The notes under the pieces: generated by a model
The model's input: the letters and a program-made list of their open reading frames with translations, nothing else
Told to the model about the DNA's origin: nothing
The model's database searches: none
Assembly (NCBI GenBank): GCA_014529385.2
Contig: CM043942.1
Location: 49,674,274 to 49,738,273, forward strand
DNA: 64,000 nucleotides
DNA from: Adiantum capillus-veneris
Lineage: Eukaryota > Streptophyta > Polypodiopsida > Polypodiales > Pteridaceae
Direction of reading: 5' to 3'
Program-made: the position numbers and the translations under genes
Shown: positions 24,230 to 36,816 of the stretch, piece by piece
How the letters are laid out: each line of letters begins with the position of its first letter
How positions within the stretch are numbered: the stretch's first letter is position 1

Positions 24230-25143
24230 TGATGGGGGCTTTTCACAAGCCAAGCTCCCATACCCCTCTTCTCTCGTCCCCACCCCATGAAAACCCCCTC
24301 TTAGGGAGGGAGTGATAAAAGGCATTGGAAAAAGTAAGAAAAAAATAAAGTATGATTATGTAAATATATAAGAAAGGTAAAATAGGCCACCTCATGCCTG
24401 CGGGGTAGCCCATCCCCACCTTGCCTCCTTTTTCTTCACTGTTGCCCCGCCGTGTGTCCCTTTTCCTCTCCTCCACTCAAAAGGTCAACCCCCTCTCTCT
24501 TCCCCTTGTCCTTTCTCCTTTCTCTCTCCCCTCAAGCTACCCCACCTCTCACCAATAATGCATTATAACTCACCAATAATGCACCCTAACTCACATGCAA
24601 CTTACCCTATCTTCCAAAATAGTATACCCCACCCCCTCTTTCTCTCTCCTATCATATCCCATGACCCAAATACCCCCCCTCTCTCTCTAAAGGGCGCCAT
24701 GTCTCTTGTCTTGTAGCTAAATAACCTCCCCCACACTCACACACACTCAGTTTCACTAAAAAAAGTGCCCACAGACCCATCCCCACCCGGTGGTTACCTG
24801 ATTTTTCTTGTGTTCACACACATCTGTACACAGATTCACCTCTGAACACACTCCCCTCTCTCCCCTCTTGTAATTACTTTATTCTCCATGTCACCTCTCA
24901 CTTTTTTTCATCCACCCATCTCTCTCTCTTAGTCTCTCTCTCATGAGACTGCTGTTCTGGCACATATACACACAGCCAGACAAGTGGGGCCCACAGTCAC
25001 ATGGCCTATGTAGATAATGATTTCTTCATTTCTAAATTCTAGAATTTCTCCCCCCTCCTCCCCTATATAAAGAGGGGTCACCATCACACTAAATACACAC
25101 ACAACATCACCAAAGAACACACTATGCATTGTGTGTGCCTAGT

Positions 25144-25181
<38 letters not shown>

Positions 25182-25558
25182 CACCATCACCGCAATCACC
25201 ATGCTTGTCTTGAGCATGACCTCTACACCCTTGGCTATGGAAGATGAAGGGCAACTAAATGAAGGATGATGGCCATAACCCTCGTGCGAGTCTTCGCCAT
25301 CAACTCCCACCTATCCGCCATGTGCTCTACCACTCTCTCCCTTCTCATTCCCCTACCCTATGCTCCCCATTTCATCGCCTTATTCTCTAAATAAAGCTTG
25401 AGGTTTTGTGAGTATGTTTTCTTGCAATGTTTTGCCCATGTGAGGTGTGCGGAATTCGCCACCTAATCTTGTGTTTGGAGTGAGCTTGTGTATGTGTGAA
25501 GGGTGTGCGGATTCGCCATCCTTTTGTATGCCTAAGTACTAAGCCGCTATACCCCTCC

Positions 25559-25605
<47 letters not shown>

Positions 25606-25806
25606 TGATCTCATTCCCTTTCCTCTTCATCATTACTCCCAAGCATCCATCTCTCTTGGATGAAAACTTTGTTATGGTGGTGTGTTGTTTGCGTCCTAGC
25701 CATTGAAGCTAGGTGGTGCCCCTGTTTGCTTTACCATGACAAGCTCGAGGCGCTCCCCGGTGTTTTAGAGTCCGTCGGGGGTTCGGGGTTCGCTTTTCTC
25801 TTGTCA
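24230..25806 (+). repeat. 3' LTR of D
   Basis: Copy of 16508-18116 with a few substitutions and different CA/CT tract lengths. A polypurine tract (24213-24229) lies directly before it. Confidence 0.9.
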
Positions 25807-28122
25807 AGGCCAAGGGATTATCTCGCGTGCGCTGTGGAAAACCGCCAGCAGATCATCTGTCTCTCTCCCTCCACTATGACTGCGTACAGTCCTGGATATT
25901 GCCGAAGCTCTACAGTAGCAACCCCGACCACGTCATCCATCCTCAGCTTTTATTTTACTTCATTTTATTTTGTATCGAAACATTGTATGGAATCCATAAA
26001 ATTCTATGAGTTCCCATCCCCCTTGTAAAGCAGGTTCATATAACATTTCATTTCATTTCTCGCTCTCCCCCTCATCTACTGCATCTACAGAAACGGACAT
26101 AGAGGACGCTCTTCCGTGACCACAACAATACTTTCTCAGTCGACGCCCAATGTAGAGCATCCTCAAGCATTGACGTTGATGCTAATGACCATTTGTTTTT
26201 TTTCCATTCTTTTATTGTACTTTGTTTTATTTTATACCTATCCATTGTATTAGGATCCATAATGAATGTATCAATTGTTCTCATGGGATTTTTGCAGACG
26301 GTTAATCTATTAACGACGTAGTGGTGTCCTTCGTACAAATATGTGCTTGTATCTTTGATCGTCAACTCGGCGTCCTGTTGTGGCATCTTTTAGGCGTGGT
26401 CGCATAAACTAATTAAAAAAACAAAACAAAAAAAAAAAACACACAACACGATATTGAACTGTAGCAAACCATTATTACAATTTTGGCTAGGTAGTGATAA
26501 GCTCCTCATTACTGGTTTTTGGATGATGTAGTTTCCCTTCTTGCCACATGTAGTCAACAAGGAATACATTTAAATTTTTGCACTTCTTGGCCCAAAATAA
26601 GGCAAAGAATCGTCTGATATTGCTGATAGGTCCTTTTTTTTTGTTTTATAAATAGTCTAAATTATCTACATACGTACCATTTGTAAACCTTGAAAAGGGG
26701 AGACCCTTGTCGCTTCAACCAAGTGAGATACCTCGTGCTAATTGTCCAAAACCACCCCATTTTATTGTTTAATTTCAACCAATGCAAGGAGTGCATGATC
26801 TTGGTGTTGTACTTTTGGTATTCTTCTTAAGATCACTCTTAGCCTAGACACTTGTTATGATTAGGCAGACTCTGGTCACTCTTAGTCGAGACTCTGGTTA
26901 CGACTATGCAGACCCCTACCATTCGGAGTGAGTGTCACTTGTTAATGAATCTCTACCTTGCACCCCAATTCTAATCATAAACTTACCCTACCTTCATTTC
27001 ACAAATGGGCCATGTTTTCTCTCGGTTATCACACGTATATTGGCACTTTATCCACAATTTTACGATACAATTTTGTTAGTCATTGTGATATATTCATGTT
27101 GTATTTAGTGTTTTACAAACATTTGTTGCTACCAAATATCATAACTGTTGAATAATTTCATTTGCTTTTTAAGTCGATATTACAGTTGATTATTGCGAAA
27201 TCTCTCCTCACACTACAATATTGATATTTTTTGTGCTTATTTTGTGAAACTTTGAAACTCTCACCCGGAAAATGGGCTGCGTATTCTAATAAGGCATCAA
27301 AACTTCTTTCTTTAGTTACTTGGACGGGTGCAGGGATGATGTTTGCATCGACTCTACTTATGCGGCCGTACATTTCACTCGTACACTCATTCTTAACAAT
27401 TTTAAAGATAAATTGGATCGTTGACCTTCTGATTTTCAGTATGGTATAACAAATGATGTTTACAAGCTCAAGATTTTAAGTAGTATGAGAGTTACATTGT
27501 TAAACACATGAGTTAAAGTAGTACAAGAGCCTCATGATCACCACACATATAGGTACATACATTTTCATATGCAAAATATTCTCCAAATCCTCATTTGAGA
27601 TGGGATGCTCTTGGATATCGAGCCACAGTTTGTAAGTGCTTTGTTAGTAGAACATATTCTAATTTAGTGTCTACTAGGTGGTAAATGTTTTCTTTTTATG
27701 CCTTGCTTGGTCCATTGGTCACAAGCACACAGATTCGCCGATTTAGGTAGTGTGTAAATACTCATCTTGGTGCAGATCCGCCGATTTAGGCAGCACATTG
27801 ATAAATTATAGATCCATGATTTTTAAACAATATCAAATGTAGATTCGCGATTTAGGCAACATTAGTGCAGATTCGCCGATCTAGGCATCGCGTCTTATTG
27901 GTGTAGATTCGTCGATTTAGGCAACATCGATCACAAAATCATGCTGCAGTGGCTGGCCACCACTGCAACTGGTATGATTTTGTTACCCGGGTACATAATG
28001 AAAGTGATTTGGATTTGGACTTATATTGTGGAATTGGAATTGGATTGGGATTTGGTATCTGGTGATTATTATGGCATGTTTATGTGATGAGACTTGACAT
28101 TATGAGATTGATGATGAGTGTG
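25807..28122. other. Non-coding right arm of C
   Basis: No supported ORF. It has a TTTATTTTAT...CATTGTAT..ATCCATAA motif at about 25950 and 26215 that recurs at 32474, five degenerate copies of GATTCGCCGATTTAGGC (27731-27924) and a 47-base hairpin (27935-27981). Confidence 0.6.
27731..27924. repeat. Degenerate repeat array GATTCGCCGATTTAGGC
   Basis: Five copies, at 27731, 27773, 27841, 27868 and 27904, each containing or nearly containing GCC-GATTTA-GGC. Spacing is irregular (28-68 bp). Confidence 0.75.
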
Positions 28123-28405
28123 ACAGGTGAGAAAAATGGAGATGAGCTAGGCCTAACCATGCCCTTCTCAACTAACTCATGCACTTTCCGCATAATCTCC
28201 TCTTGTTGAGCTTGAGAAACTCTATAAGGAGGTTTGTTAGGTGGTGAACTTCCTGGAAGAAGTTCAATTGCATGGTCATCATTGTCTCATTTAGGAGGTA
28301 GTTCAAAAGGGATGTTGTTAATAAATACATCTTGAAACCCCTTGAGAAAATTGGATAACTCTAATTCTTTGTGGTTGCTTTTATTTTCTTTTGCTAAAGC
28401 ATTAG
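28123..28405 (-). pseudogene. RT N-terminus of element A
   Basis: The minus strand reads ...GFQDVFINNIPFELPP, a stop, DDHAIELLPGSSPPNKPPYR and EIMRKVHELVEKGMVRPSS. This is the canonical start of chromovirus RT. It continues past C at 14095. Confidence 0.85.
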
Positions 28406-28407
28406 GT

Positions 28408-30460
28408 TCATTTGAAATTCTTAACAAAAATCATGTACATCACAAAAATAGAGCTCTTTATTGACTTATTGAAAGCTTGTGTTTGTACAATGGGTATGGT
28501 GTTACCCATTTGCTTAGCATCTATGTACATATCTTTTCCCTTGAGCCTAAAGTAGATTCTCCTTTCGGGAAATTTAACATTGACAGCTAGGCGATCAAAC
28601 CATGGTGCCCCTAGGATTACATCCTCATGCTTGACAGGAGAGATAAAGAAGTCCTCTTTGTCCACATAGCTTTGGACATGGAGCCTCAATTTCCCAATTA
28701 AGGGAGTAACTGAAGCTTCTTGCCCCTTGAAAGCACCCTCTGTGGGTAGGACATCTCCCATCTCATAGGTTTGTATGCCTAGCTTGGTGGCCAACTCTAT
28801 AGATATAAAATTGTGAGTAGAACCAGGGTCAAAGAGAATAAAAGCATCGTGTTCTCTTACCTTTCCCCAAGCATGGCATAGAGGAGATCCTTTGTGGTGA
28901 GTTTCCTCCTCTTGGATTTCAACCAAGGTAGCTCTAGGAGGCTCATGGCGGGTGTTCTTTTGGAGACAAGCGTGGTACGCATGCCCTTTTTTGCTGCACT
29001 TGAAACACTGGTTATCCTTGCAACAACGCTCAAGCTCTTCAGGGGAGAGTTTTTTTTTGCCTTTGTAAACTCCCTTCTCTTTAGCTTTGTTGGAATTGGC
29101 CTTAGGAGACTTTTGGACATTGTCCTTCCCCTTAGGCTCATTGGAACCCTTTTTTTCCGAGGGCTTAGAATTCCTCTTAGCCCCTGTTTGGAAATTGATT
29201 GGAGAGGCCACCATAGTATGGTGTATTACCGCCGATATGGTGCATGGCCTTTGGGAGTTGACATACTCCGCCATTTCTTCGGTTAAGCCCGCACAAAATT
29301 GTTGCGTTTTCTCTCCAAAATCCAACTTTTGGAAGACAGTGGCTTTGAGTTGTAGGTCCCAAAACTTGTCTACATATTTATGGATGGATTCATAGGGGGA
29401 GAGCTTCAAGCTTCGCCATTCAATGAGTACTTTGTCTTTGGCATTGGTGGACAAAAACTGCTTCATAATGGAAGCTCTTAAAGCTTTCCATGTTTGTGGA
29501 GCTTCACCGTTGGCCCGTAGGCTAGACCACCATTGCCTGGCAGACTTTTGAAAGTGCATAGCTACATGGTGTAGCTTAGAGGACTCCGGGAAGCCCTCAT
29601 CTCCGAACACCGCATCAAATTGTTGGATAAAGGCCAAGACTTTGTCTGTAGCACCAAAGGTGCCATCGTAGGTAAGGAAAGAGATGCTCTTTCATCCTCC
29701 TTGAACTTCTTGAGCTTGGACGACCTCTTCCACGCGGCATAGGATTTCCTATGGCCTCTTCTTTTTTATGGGTCAAAGGTTGCACCATCACTTTCTTCAG
29801 AAGGTGAAGAATTTGAGGAAGATGGAGAAGAGGGTGACCTCTTTCTCGCCTTTTTCTTGCCTTGATCTTCGTTGTCTTCACCATCACTTTCATAAGAGGA
29901 AGAGGATGAAGAAGATGGAGAAGAGGGTGTCCTCTTTCTCGCCTTTTTCTTCTCTTGCTTTTTGTCATCCCTCTTTGAATTATGGTGTGGAGAAGTGTGC
30001 GATGGTCTTCTCCGTTTTGGAGGGGATGGAGAGCATTTAGCCCGCTGTCTTCGTGGAGCCATCTCCATTGAGGTGGCGGGAGACTCACTCCTTTCTCGTT
30101 CCTTCGGTGAAGGCTCTTGAGTTCTCCTTTGAGAAGGAGATACATCATCAAGAAGTAAATTCTTGAGCTCTTCATATGGATCCTCTTCTTCTTCCCAAAT
30201 CGGAGAGAGGCCTCTTTTGGAAGTCACACAAGGAGGCTTCCTAGGTGTTCTGTCATCACGGTGGGGAGCTTGGAGAATCCCATGAGCACGGAGCCGCCGT
30301 TACACTTCACTTTGGAGGGATGGATTGCCCATGGCTTGTTGAAGCCTAGAAACAAGATAGTTAACAAGCATCTGGGCATCATTAGTAGCCTGCTCATTAG
30401 CAAAATCAAAGTTATCAACATTAATTTCACTCTCTTTACTATTGTCATCCATTCTAACAA
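28408..30460 (-). pseudogene. Gag and protease of element A
   Basis: The N-terminus starts near 30452 (MDDNSKESEI). ORF 30227-29766 is a basic Ser-Pro-Arg-Lys tract with two KKKARKR-PSSPSSS repeats. ORF 29637-28408 (409 aa) has the capsid (WWSSLRANGEAPQTWKALR), zinc knuckle CFKCSKKGHAYHAC, and retropepsin ILFDPGSTHNFIS with VILGAPWFD. The protease triplet is D-P-G. At least two frame changes and an early stop (about 30290) are present. Closely related to E at 40507-42120. Confidence 0.88.
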
Positions 30461-30854
30461 CTTTTAGGTGTAAACTTTTTTGGTGTACTTTGTCACTTCA
30501 AGCCCTAGTTGCTACTCCTCTTAACCCCTTTAGAAAAAGCACTCAAGCTATTGTACCCGTGGCTCAAATACCATTAATTGCAAGGAATAGAAGAGAGGGT
30601 CGTTCAACACCAAAACAACACCGGCTCTTGTCAAGCTTCTAATAGCTCAATAGTGGTTAAGCCGTAGGCAAGCCCCGTAGGACTCCACTATTAAGACCAT
30701 AGCTCTCGACATTGATGCCCCGTTAACTGCACGAAGGCAGGCGCATTGCAAGGCTGAAAAATCCCTATTCTACTTACTCACATGCAATTAATAATACCAA
30801 CCATTTATAGCTAGCTTGAGGACCTCCCTTCTTGAGAAATAAAAGAGAAACCTT

Positions 30855-30868
30855 GTGCTCTGATACCA
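30855..30868 (-). other. tRNA-Met PBS of element A
   Basis: The minus strand reads TGGTATCAGAGC, two bases after the LTR end ...AATGCTACA. It matches the plant tRNA-Met PBS exactly. Confidence 0.9.
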
Positions 30869-30870
30869 AT

Positions 30871-32046
30871 GTAGCATTTAATGACCTAGTAACTTGTGTG
30901 TAGCGGAAAATAGCATGAACATAGTGAGCATTTCATTAGAATAGATTCCTAATGCGAATAACAAGAGTGCTTGGGTCGAGAGAGCAACAAAAATCACAAC
31001 ACCTTGTTAGATAGCATGAACAATACTTCAAAAGAGAGAGAAATTAAGCTATTGACAACAGTAAAGGACCGGATTTACATGGAGCCGGTCCCCCCTCCAA
31101 AGGCTTTGTATTATGGTTTCTTTCATCAAGAGAGACATTTTACAATACAATTCTTTGTGTTCCTTCAATACTAGCTAGTGCAATGAAGATGGAAACTTCA
31201 TGCACCAAGCAAAACACTTATCAAACACAACATCAATTCCCTCACGGTCTCAGACCCAAGACCTCACACACCTTCGAAGACGGTGAGAGCTAGCGGGGTA
31301 TGAGAGTAGATTGAGAGGAAAAGGAGTATTCTTACGAGAAAGATGTACATATCCTCACATAATCACTCATATTAGCATAGCTTAGCTTAGTAATTATCAT
31401 GGTAGAGGAGATGAGAATGCATTGAAGCTTGGCTCTAGGTTGGATTTGCATCACAAATCCAAGAGTTGTTGATGTAGGCCTCCCTTCTCACAAGCTTGGA
31501 GTAGGTGATAAGCTTTCCATTAAAGCTTGAGAAGAGGGAGAGATAGAGTCTTCTTTGCTTCACACATGAGATTGTGTGAGTGTGTGTGTGATAATTCCTT
31601 GAAAAAATCAGCCCCCTCTCTCTCTTGGTTGACCCCCTTGCTAATTACTCATGGTAGCATCCTATTGACCTCCCTAGGCTTAGCCAATATGACAATTAAG
31701 CAGCACAAGTGATAAGCCTTCTGACATGTGTCCCCTCTTTCCCCTTTTGTGAGATCTTTAGGTAATTATTTCATCCAAGTAAAATCTCATTGGACCCCTT
31801 TGCCTCCTGGCCAATAGGAATCAGGTAAGCCATTGGGCTGCTGAATGCTCATTGGAGACTATCTAATTGTCTTCTAGAGAGCTTAATTCCCATTGTTTCT
31901 TTTATTAAGTGTTTTTAAATTAATTAAGCTAGCCTACTTCTCATTGGTCCACCTCCAAGGCCATCCAATAGGATTTGAGTACACCTTGTGGGCATCTGGG
32001 CTAGGGAGCTGACATGTGTCCCTCATTCCCTTTGTGTAAAGGGAGC

Positions 32047-32098
<52 letters not shown>

Positions 32099-32473
32099 TC
32101 TTCTCTCTCATCCCCTACTTGGAAGGCTCGCCCCTCCTATGTAGGGATGGATGAAGACTTTTGGGGCACACACAAAGCATCAAATTTCCCTAATGTTTGA
32201 CCTTTGGACACAACCTTTGAATTTTGGAACCTTAGCATTTTGGAAGTCTTAATGGGCTGAACCTTAGGGTCTTTTAAGCCCATTGTTGCACAAACTCTTT
32301 TGCACATGGCCCCCTTTTGGATCCCTATTTTCCCTCCTTTGGATCCCTCTTGCGGCCGGTCTGCTAACTTAACCAATATTCTAGCTTTTTCTCCCTTGGC
32401 ACTTCCCCATATTAAATGATTAGTTTAACTGGAGAAAATCATTTAGGAGAATTAGATATTGATTATTATGACA
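30871..32473 (-). repeat. 5' LTR of element A
   Basis: Plus-strand ends TGTAGCATTT and ATTATGACA. Copy of 1-1522. Contains (GT)n at about 32047-32096. Confidence 0.9.
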
Positions 32474-33000
32474 CTTTATTTTATTTTTTGTACCCAAACA
32501 TTGTATTAGATCCACCAAGATTGTATCGGTTTGATCTCATAGGCCATTTTGTCCTTTTAAAGACATTTAATATAACATTCATTTCATCTCTCTCTCTCTC
32601 TCTCTCTCTCCTCTCTTCTCTCTCTCTCTTCTCTCTCTCTCTCAGCAAGGCAACGCAGGGCAGTGCAAGGAAAGTTCAAGTAGAGAAGAGAAGACGCCGA
32701 GCAGGGCAGGGCAGGGAAGGCTGCGGAGCAGAGCAGAGGAGGCAGAGCAAGACAGCTACAGTAGGTGATCGTACATCCTACGCATAGTTGAGAAGACATC
32801 CTACGTTAGGAGGTTTTTTCTTTTGAGATGAAGCACCTTCCTTGGCATGAAAAATCCACAAAGAAACAATAAAAGCACCTTTTTTAGCGGCATAACCCTC
32901 TTTGCCAAAAGCAGCCTTCAAACCACCCATTTCATTTCTGAGTCCTCTAACGTTTGCATGAGGCATCCACGTACAAAGAGGGATAGAATGACACTCATGA
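32474..33000. other. Flank of A: CT array and ATCCTACG motifs
   Basis: No convincing gene. (CT)n at 32587-32643, then two copies of an ACATCCTACG motif (about 32774 and 32801), matching half of the palindromes in element H. The opening TTTATTTTAT...CATTGTATTAGATCCA also occurs in C. Confidence 0.5.
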
Positions 33001-33019
33001 TAGATAATTAAGCAATTGT

Positions 33020-33375
33020 ATTTGATTCAAAATATCTTGTCCTTTGTTCAGGTAGATCTCTGCTTCATTATTGTCATCTTGACCAAGCTCAGGCCTTACC
33101 ACAAAAGGCACAATTGCAAGGGCTTGTTCCTAAGGAACAAGCTTAGCTGGAACAAAATCACCACACTAAGTGACACCTTCTGGATTAGGTTGACTTTCTC
33201 CATCTTCGCCCAAATCCTCTGTATCTTTAAAACTTGTCTCCACCTCATTACTAACTTCACCCAAAATTTGACTACCTATTGGAATATCTTCTTTTTTGAG
33301 ACTCTTGGTCGCTTCATTTGCTTAGATGAACAATATGGACTCACAAGACTGCAAACACCACAAAGCAATCTTTAG
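33020..33375 (-). pseudogene. Duplicated 5' fragment of the PPR-like gene
   Basis: Minus-strand sequence matches the N-terminal part of the PPR pseudogene at 36696-36487 (LGEVSNEVETSFKDTEDLGE in both), then reads on past the point where the other copy has a deletion. Frameshifted and without ATG. Confidence 0.6.
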
Positions 33376-34180
33376 ATCACAACACTAGAAGCAATCGAAT
33401 GACTATCATGTTGTCTCCCATCCTAAAAAGATTTAAATTTGGTAGCCAAAAGAATTAAAGTGACTAATTAACATTGAAAAACTACAATCTTAGGGAGGGC
33501 ATGTCATCGTGCCCTCACTCAAGGATGAAATAGGGAAAGAGAAATTCAAGTCACTGGAAGGGCACCTCAACGTTTCCTCTGAGAAATTTTGATATTTTCC
33601 TTTCCATATTTCATCATTGGATGAGGACACGTCGATGTGCCCTCCCTGAGATTAGACTTTCCAATTGTAAATTTATTGTTTGGAGGAGGGCATGTCGGCA
33701 TGCCCTCCCTGAGATTGCTGCAAATTTATTGCTTGGAAGAGGGCACGTCGACGTGCCTTCCCTTAGATTGCAATTAGATTTGGTGAAATTCAAGATCGCA
33801 ATCATGCCTCTCTCTTTTGAACGGTGAGATGCTGCTCATTAAATTCTCATGTCATATTAATGGCTCACAAACATCAGCAACAAGGTTGCATTGTACCTTT
33901 GCTAGGCACATAATATTTTCATCACCGTTTACGCTCACACCATCAACCTCTGAATGTAATGAGGCATGTGGGCATATGGCATTGTTATCAACACCATGTG
34001 ATTTGTCATGTAGGCAACAATTTGGATTTGCCCCTAATACTTGTATGTCTGTCAATAGAATCAATGTTGGTACAACACCTATAAAACTTATGCTTAACAA
34101 CCCCCTCGCAGGGCTACCCCTCACACCTGGGGGAGGCGGGGGGGGGGGGGCCTGGCAATGGCGAAGAAACTAGGATTTTT
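33066..34180. repeat. Segmental duplication, copy 1
   Basis: Near-identical to 36487-37530 in the same orientation, including a poly-G tract and a (CA)n tract at the far end. About 3.4 kb separates the copies. Confidence 0.9.
33490..33765. repeat. Palindromic GAGGGCACGTCGACGTGCCCTC-like array, copy 1
   Basis: Five imperfect palindromes of the form GGGCAyGTCrnCrTGCCC at about 33493, 33559, 33619, 33683 and 33738, spaced 55-66 bp. Confidence 0.8.
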
Positions 34181-34199
34181 TACTACACACACACACACA

Positions 34200-35390
34200 C
34201 ACACACACACAGATCAATTATCGTCCACGAAGGTGAGATATGACCTATGGGACCGAAAACAAAACATTAGAGAGAGGTCTTTGAAGCGAGGGGATTGTGA
34301 GATACATCTCAATTAACGACTAAGTGTCCATCAAGGGGAAAATAAAAGGAAGATAAGTTGAATAAAACCTATGGAGAGGAACCCCCCTCCCCAAAAGAAC
34401 GAAGTGCCACTCAGAAAAAGACAAACTTCAACAAAGATGATGCATTGTGTGCAACTAGCAAGGCTAGCACTCAACTGCAAAGTGCGAAAATCATTATGAG
34501 AGAATGTGTTTGCATATTGCACATGCTCAAAATAAACATGTAATCCCACCTACCAAATTTGACATTTACTTTCGAGTTAAACATTTTAAGGTGAGACAAC
34601 CTCTTAAATGGTGGAAAATTAAATCTAAAAACCTTCAAATATACTCAATATGACTCTTATTTGTAGGTTTTCCAAGTTTTGGAAAACAAGGGTGTGCGTT
34701 CGGGCACATGCACACATCAAAACGAGCAAATACCTATAAGAGACGACCTCTAAAATTGTGGAAAATAAATCTTAAAACGTTCAAATATACTAAATATGAC
34801 TCTTATTTGTAGGTTTTCCAAGTTTTAGAAAACACGAGTGTGCGTGCACACGCTTGCCCCATGGGATGTGAATCAAAGAAGGCATTGGGCAAGCAAGATA
34901 AAAAAGAACAAAGACCTATAAGTTAAAGACGGCGTGTGACTCTGCTACTCTTAAGCCAATACAAGGCTTAGCATTTGTTCAACCGGTAGTGACACGAGCA
35001 AGAGAAGGGGGAAGGGGGGGGGGGGGGGTGCAAAACCAAAAATAATGGTATGACAATGACTGTCATAAACATTTCAATAAAAGAACCACCTGTTTGCTAT
35101 CTAACAATCTGGCTTGAATCAGGCTTCTCTCTGCCCGAATCTTAGCTGATTGCCATGATCACAACTACCTACAACTGTAACCAAGCAATATAAGCATTTC
35201 AAACAGAAACGTTGTTCAATCTTTAATAAATATGTGGAATCAATGCACCAACATTTGTTTGCAGATCTCATATATGCACTTTGATTGAAGATATACCTTG
35301 CTACTCAAGAAAAAGGTTCGAAATAGAGCCCCACTCTGTCATAGCAACAATAAAGACTTCAAAGAAGCTGACATGAAATTCAGAGTGGTG
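34200..35390. other. Gene-free stretch with a 2-copy tandem repeat
   Basis: No gene seen. A unit of about 110 bp around CTTATTTGTAGGTTTTCCAAG occurs at 34590-34710 and 34744-34850. A short poly-G tract lies at about 35016-35028. Confidence 0.6.
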
Positions 35391-35398
35391 ATTATTCC

Positions 35399-36700
35399 TC
35401 ATAGAGTTTCAGGTGCCTCCTCCACACGCTTACTCACACCCACAAGAAAACTTTTGGTTTCTATCCCTAAGCTTTGTGTTGCTCCTTCTGAAGGCTTTCT
35501 AACACCTACAAGAAATTTGGCTGCTTGAATTCCTAATAAAGCTCTTTCAACCTCATCAGATGGGGTGAGACCTTGGGCAATCATCCGATCTCGCATGGAC
35601 TGAGCCTCCTCACGATCGTTGCCATCCAGCAATGAAACAATCATTAGCTCATAAGTTGAAACATCAATCTCAACCTCCTCAGCGAGAAGAGCCTTCACCT
35701 TATCAACGGAAGTTTCTCTAGCATACACTGAAAAAAGACTAGCGTAAGGTTTGCAATCCGAAACATCGCCTTTATCTTTGAGGTTCTATCAAGAGTTTTT
35801 GCCTCCTGAACCAAACCCAGTTTTCCAAACCATCCAATTAGCGTCATAAGAGTCTCCACCCGGCCTTATAGCGATGCTTTCTAGCTTTAGCATCACATCT
35901 ACCGCCCTTTGAAACTAATTTATTTTCTCAAAGGCAACAATTAGCATGTTGACTGACTCATCTGGAGGAGAAAATCCTGAATTCATCATATCTTCAATTT
36001 TCAGGACAGCAGATGGTAGCAAATTTGAGTGAATATAAGCATTCATAAGAGCTGAGTAGATATCAGGACTCATTTGTAGCCTTAAGAAGGCATCCTCATT
36101 CATAATTGAAAACATTTTCAAGGCCTCTACAGCTTTATCTTGTTTCCCATAGCCATTAAGAACCATAAGGTAAGTATCAACAAATCCATGTAGCTTTTCC
36201 TCCTCCATTTCTGCTAGCAATGTTTCTCCCTCTTCAGGATTTCCAGTTTCACAGTGAAACTCAATCATCTTATCGCATGCACCAAGATCAGGCATGTAAC
36301 CCCATTGAACGTATTCCATCGAACATCTCTCTAGCTTTATCAACCCTCTACAGTTTGCAGTTCATATCAAGCAACAAGGTGCATGCTACAAAATCAGGGT
36401 AAAAGCCCTTATCAAAAGTACTCATCAACCTGTCTACATCATCATAACGTTCTAAGTTCATGTATTTTACTAGAATTCTTTACAAATCCTGGCTCAGCTG
36501 GAACAAAATCACCACATTGAATGACACCTTCTTCACCCAAATCCTCTGTATCTTTAAAACTTGTCTCCACCTCATTACTAACTTCACCCAAAATTTGACT
36601 ACCTATTGGAATATCCTTCTTTTTTGAGACTATTGGTCGCTTCATTTGCTTAGATGAACGATATGGACTCACAGGACTGCAAACACCACAAAGCAATCTT
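35399..36700 (-). pseudogene. PPR protein pseudogene
   Basis: Pieces 36696-36442, 36343-35915 and 35728-35399 read as one intronless protein with at least four frameshifts or stops. PPR-like helix pairs are visible: DTYLMVLNGYGKQDKAVEAL, PDIYSALMNAYIHSNLLPSA, STYELMIVSLLDGNDREEA. PPR proteins bind organellar RNA and are very numerous in land plants. The lack of introns and the decay suggest a processed or degenerate copy. A partial 5' duplicate lies at 33020-33375. Which PPR gene it came from cannot be told. Confidence 0.75.
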
Positions 36701-36816
36701 TAGATCACAACACTACAAGCAATTGAATGACTATCATGATGTCTCCCATCCTAAAAAGATTTAAGTTTGGTAGCCAAAAGAATTAAAATAACTAATTAAC
36801 ATTGGGAAATTACAAT

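Larger units (their letters stand above)
16508..25806 (+). mobile_element. Element D: Ty3/gypsy with dual RNase H
   Basis: LTRs 16508-18116 and 24230-25806 start TGATGGGGGC and end TCA. A PBS-like site follows the left LTR and AAAAAGGGAGGGCTAA precedes the right one. Order is upstream ORFs, gag, protease, RT, RNase H, second RNase H, integrase. AGGC flanks both ends (possible 5-bp duplication with one change). The LTRs are much more alike than B's, so D is younger. The extra RNase H before integrase is the hallmark of the plant Tat lineage; the assignment is by domain order only. Confidence 0.9.
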
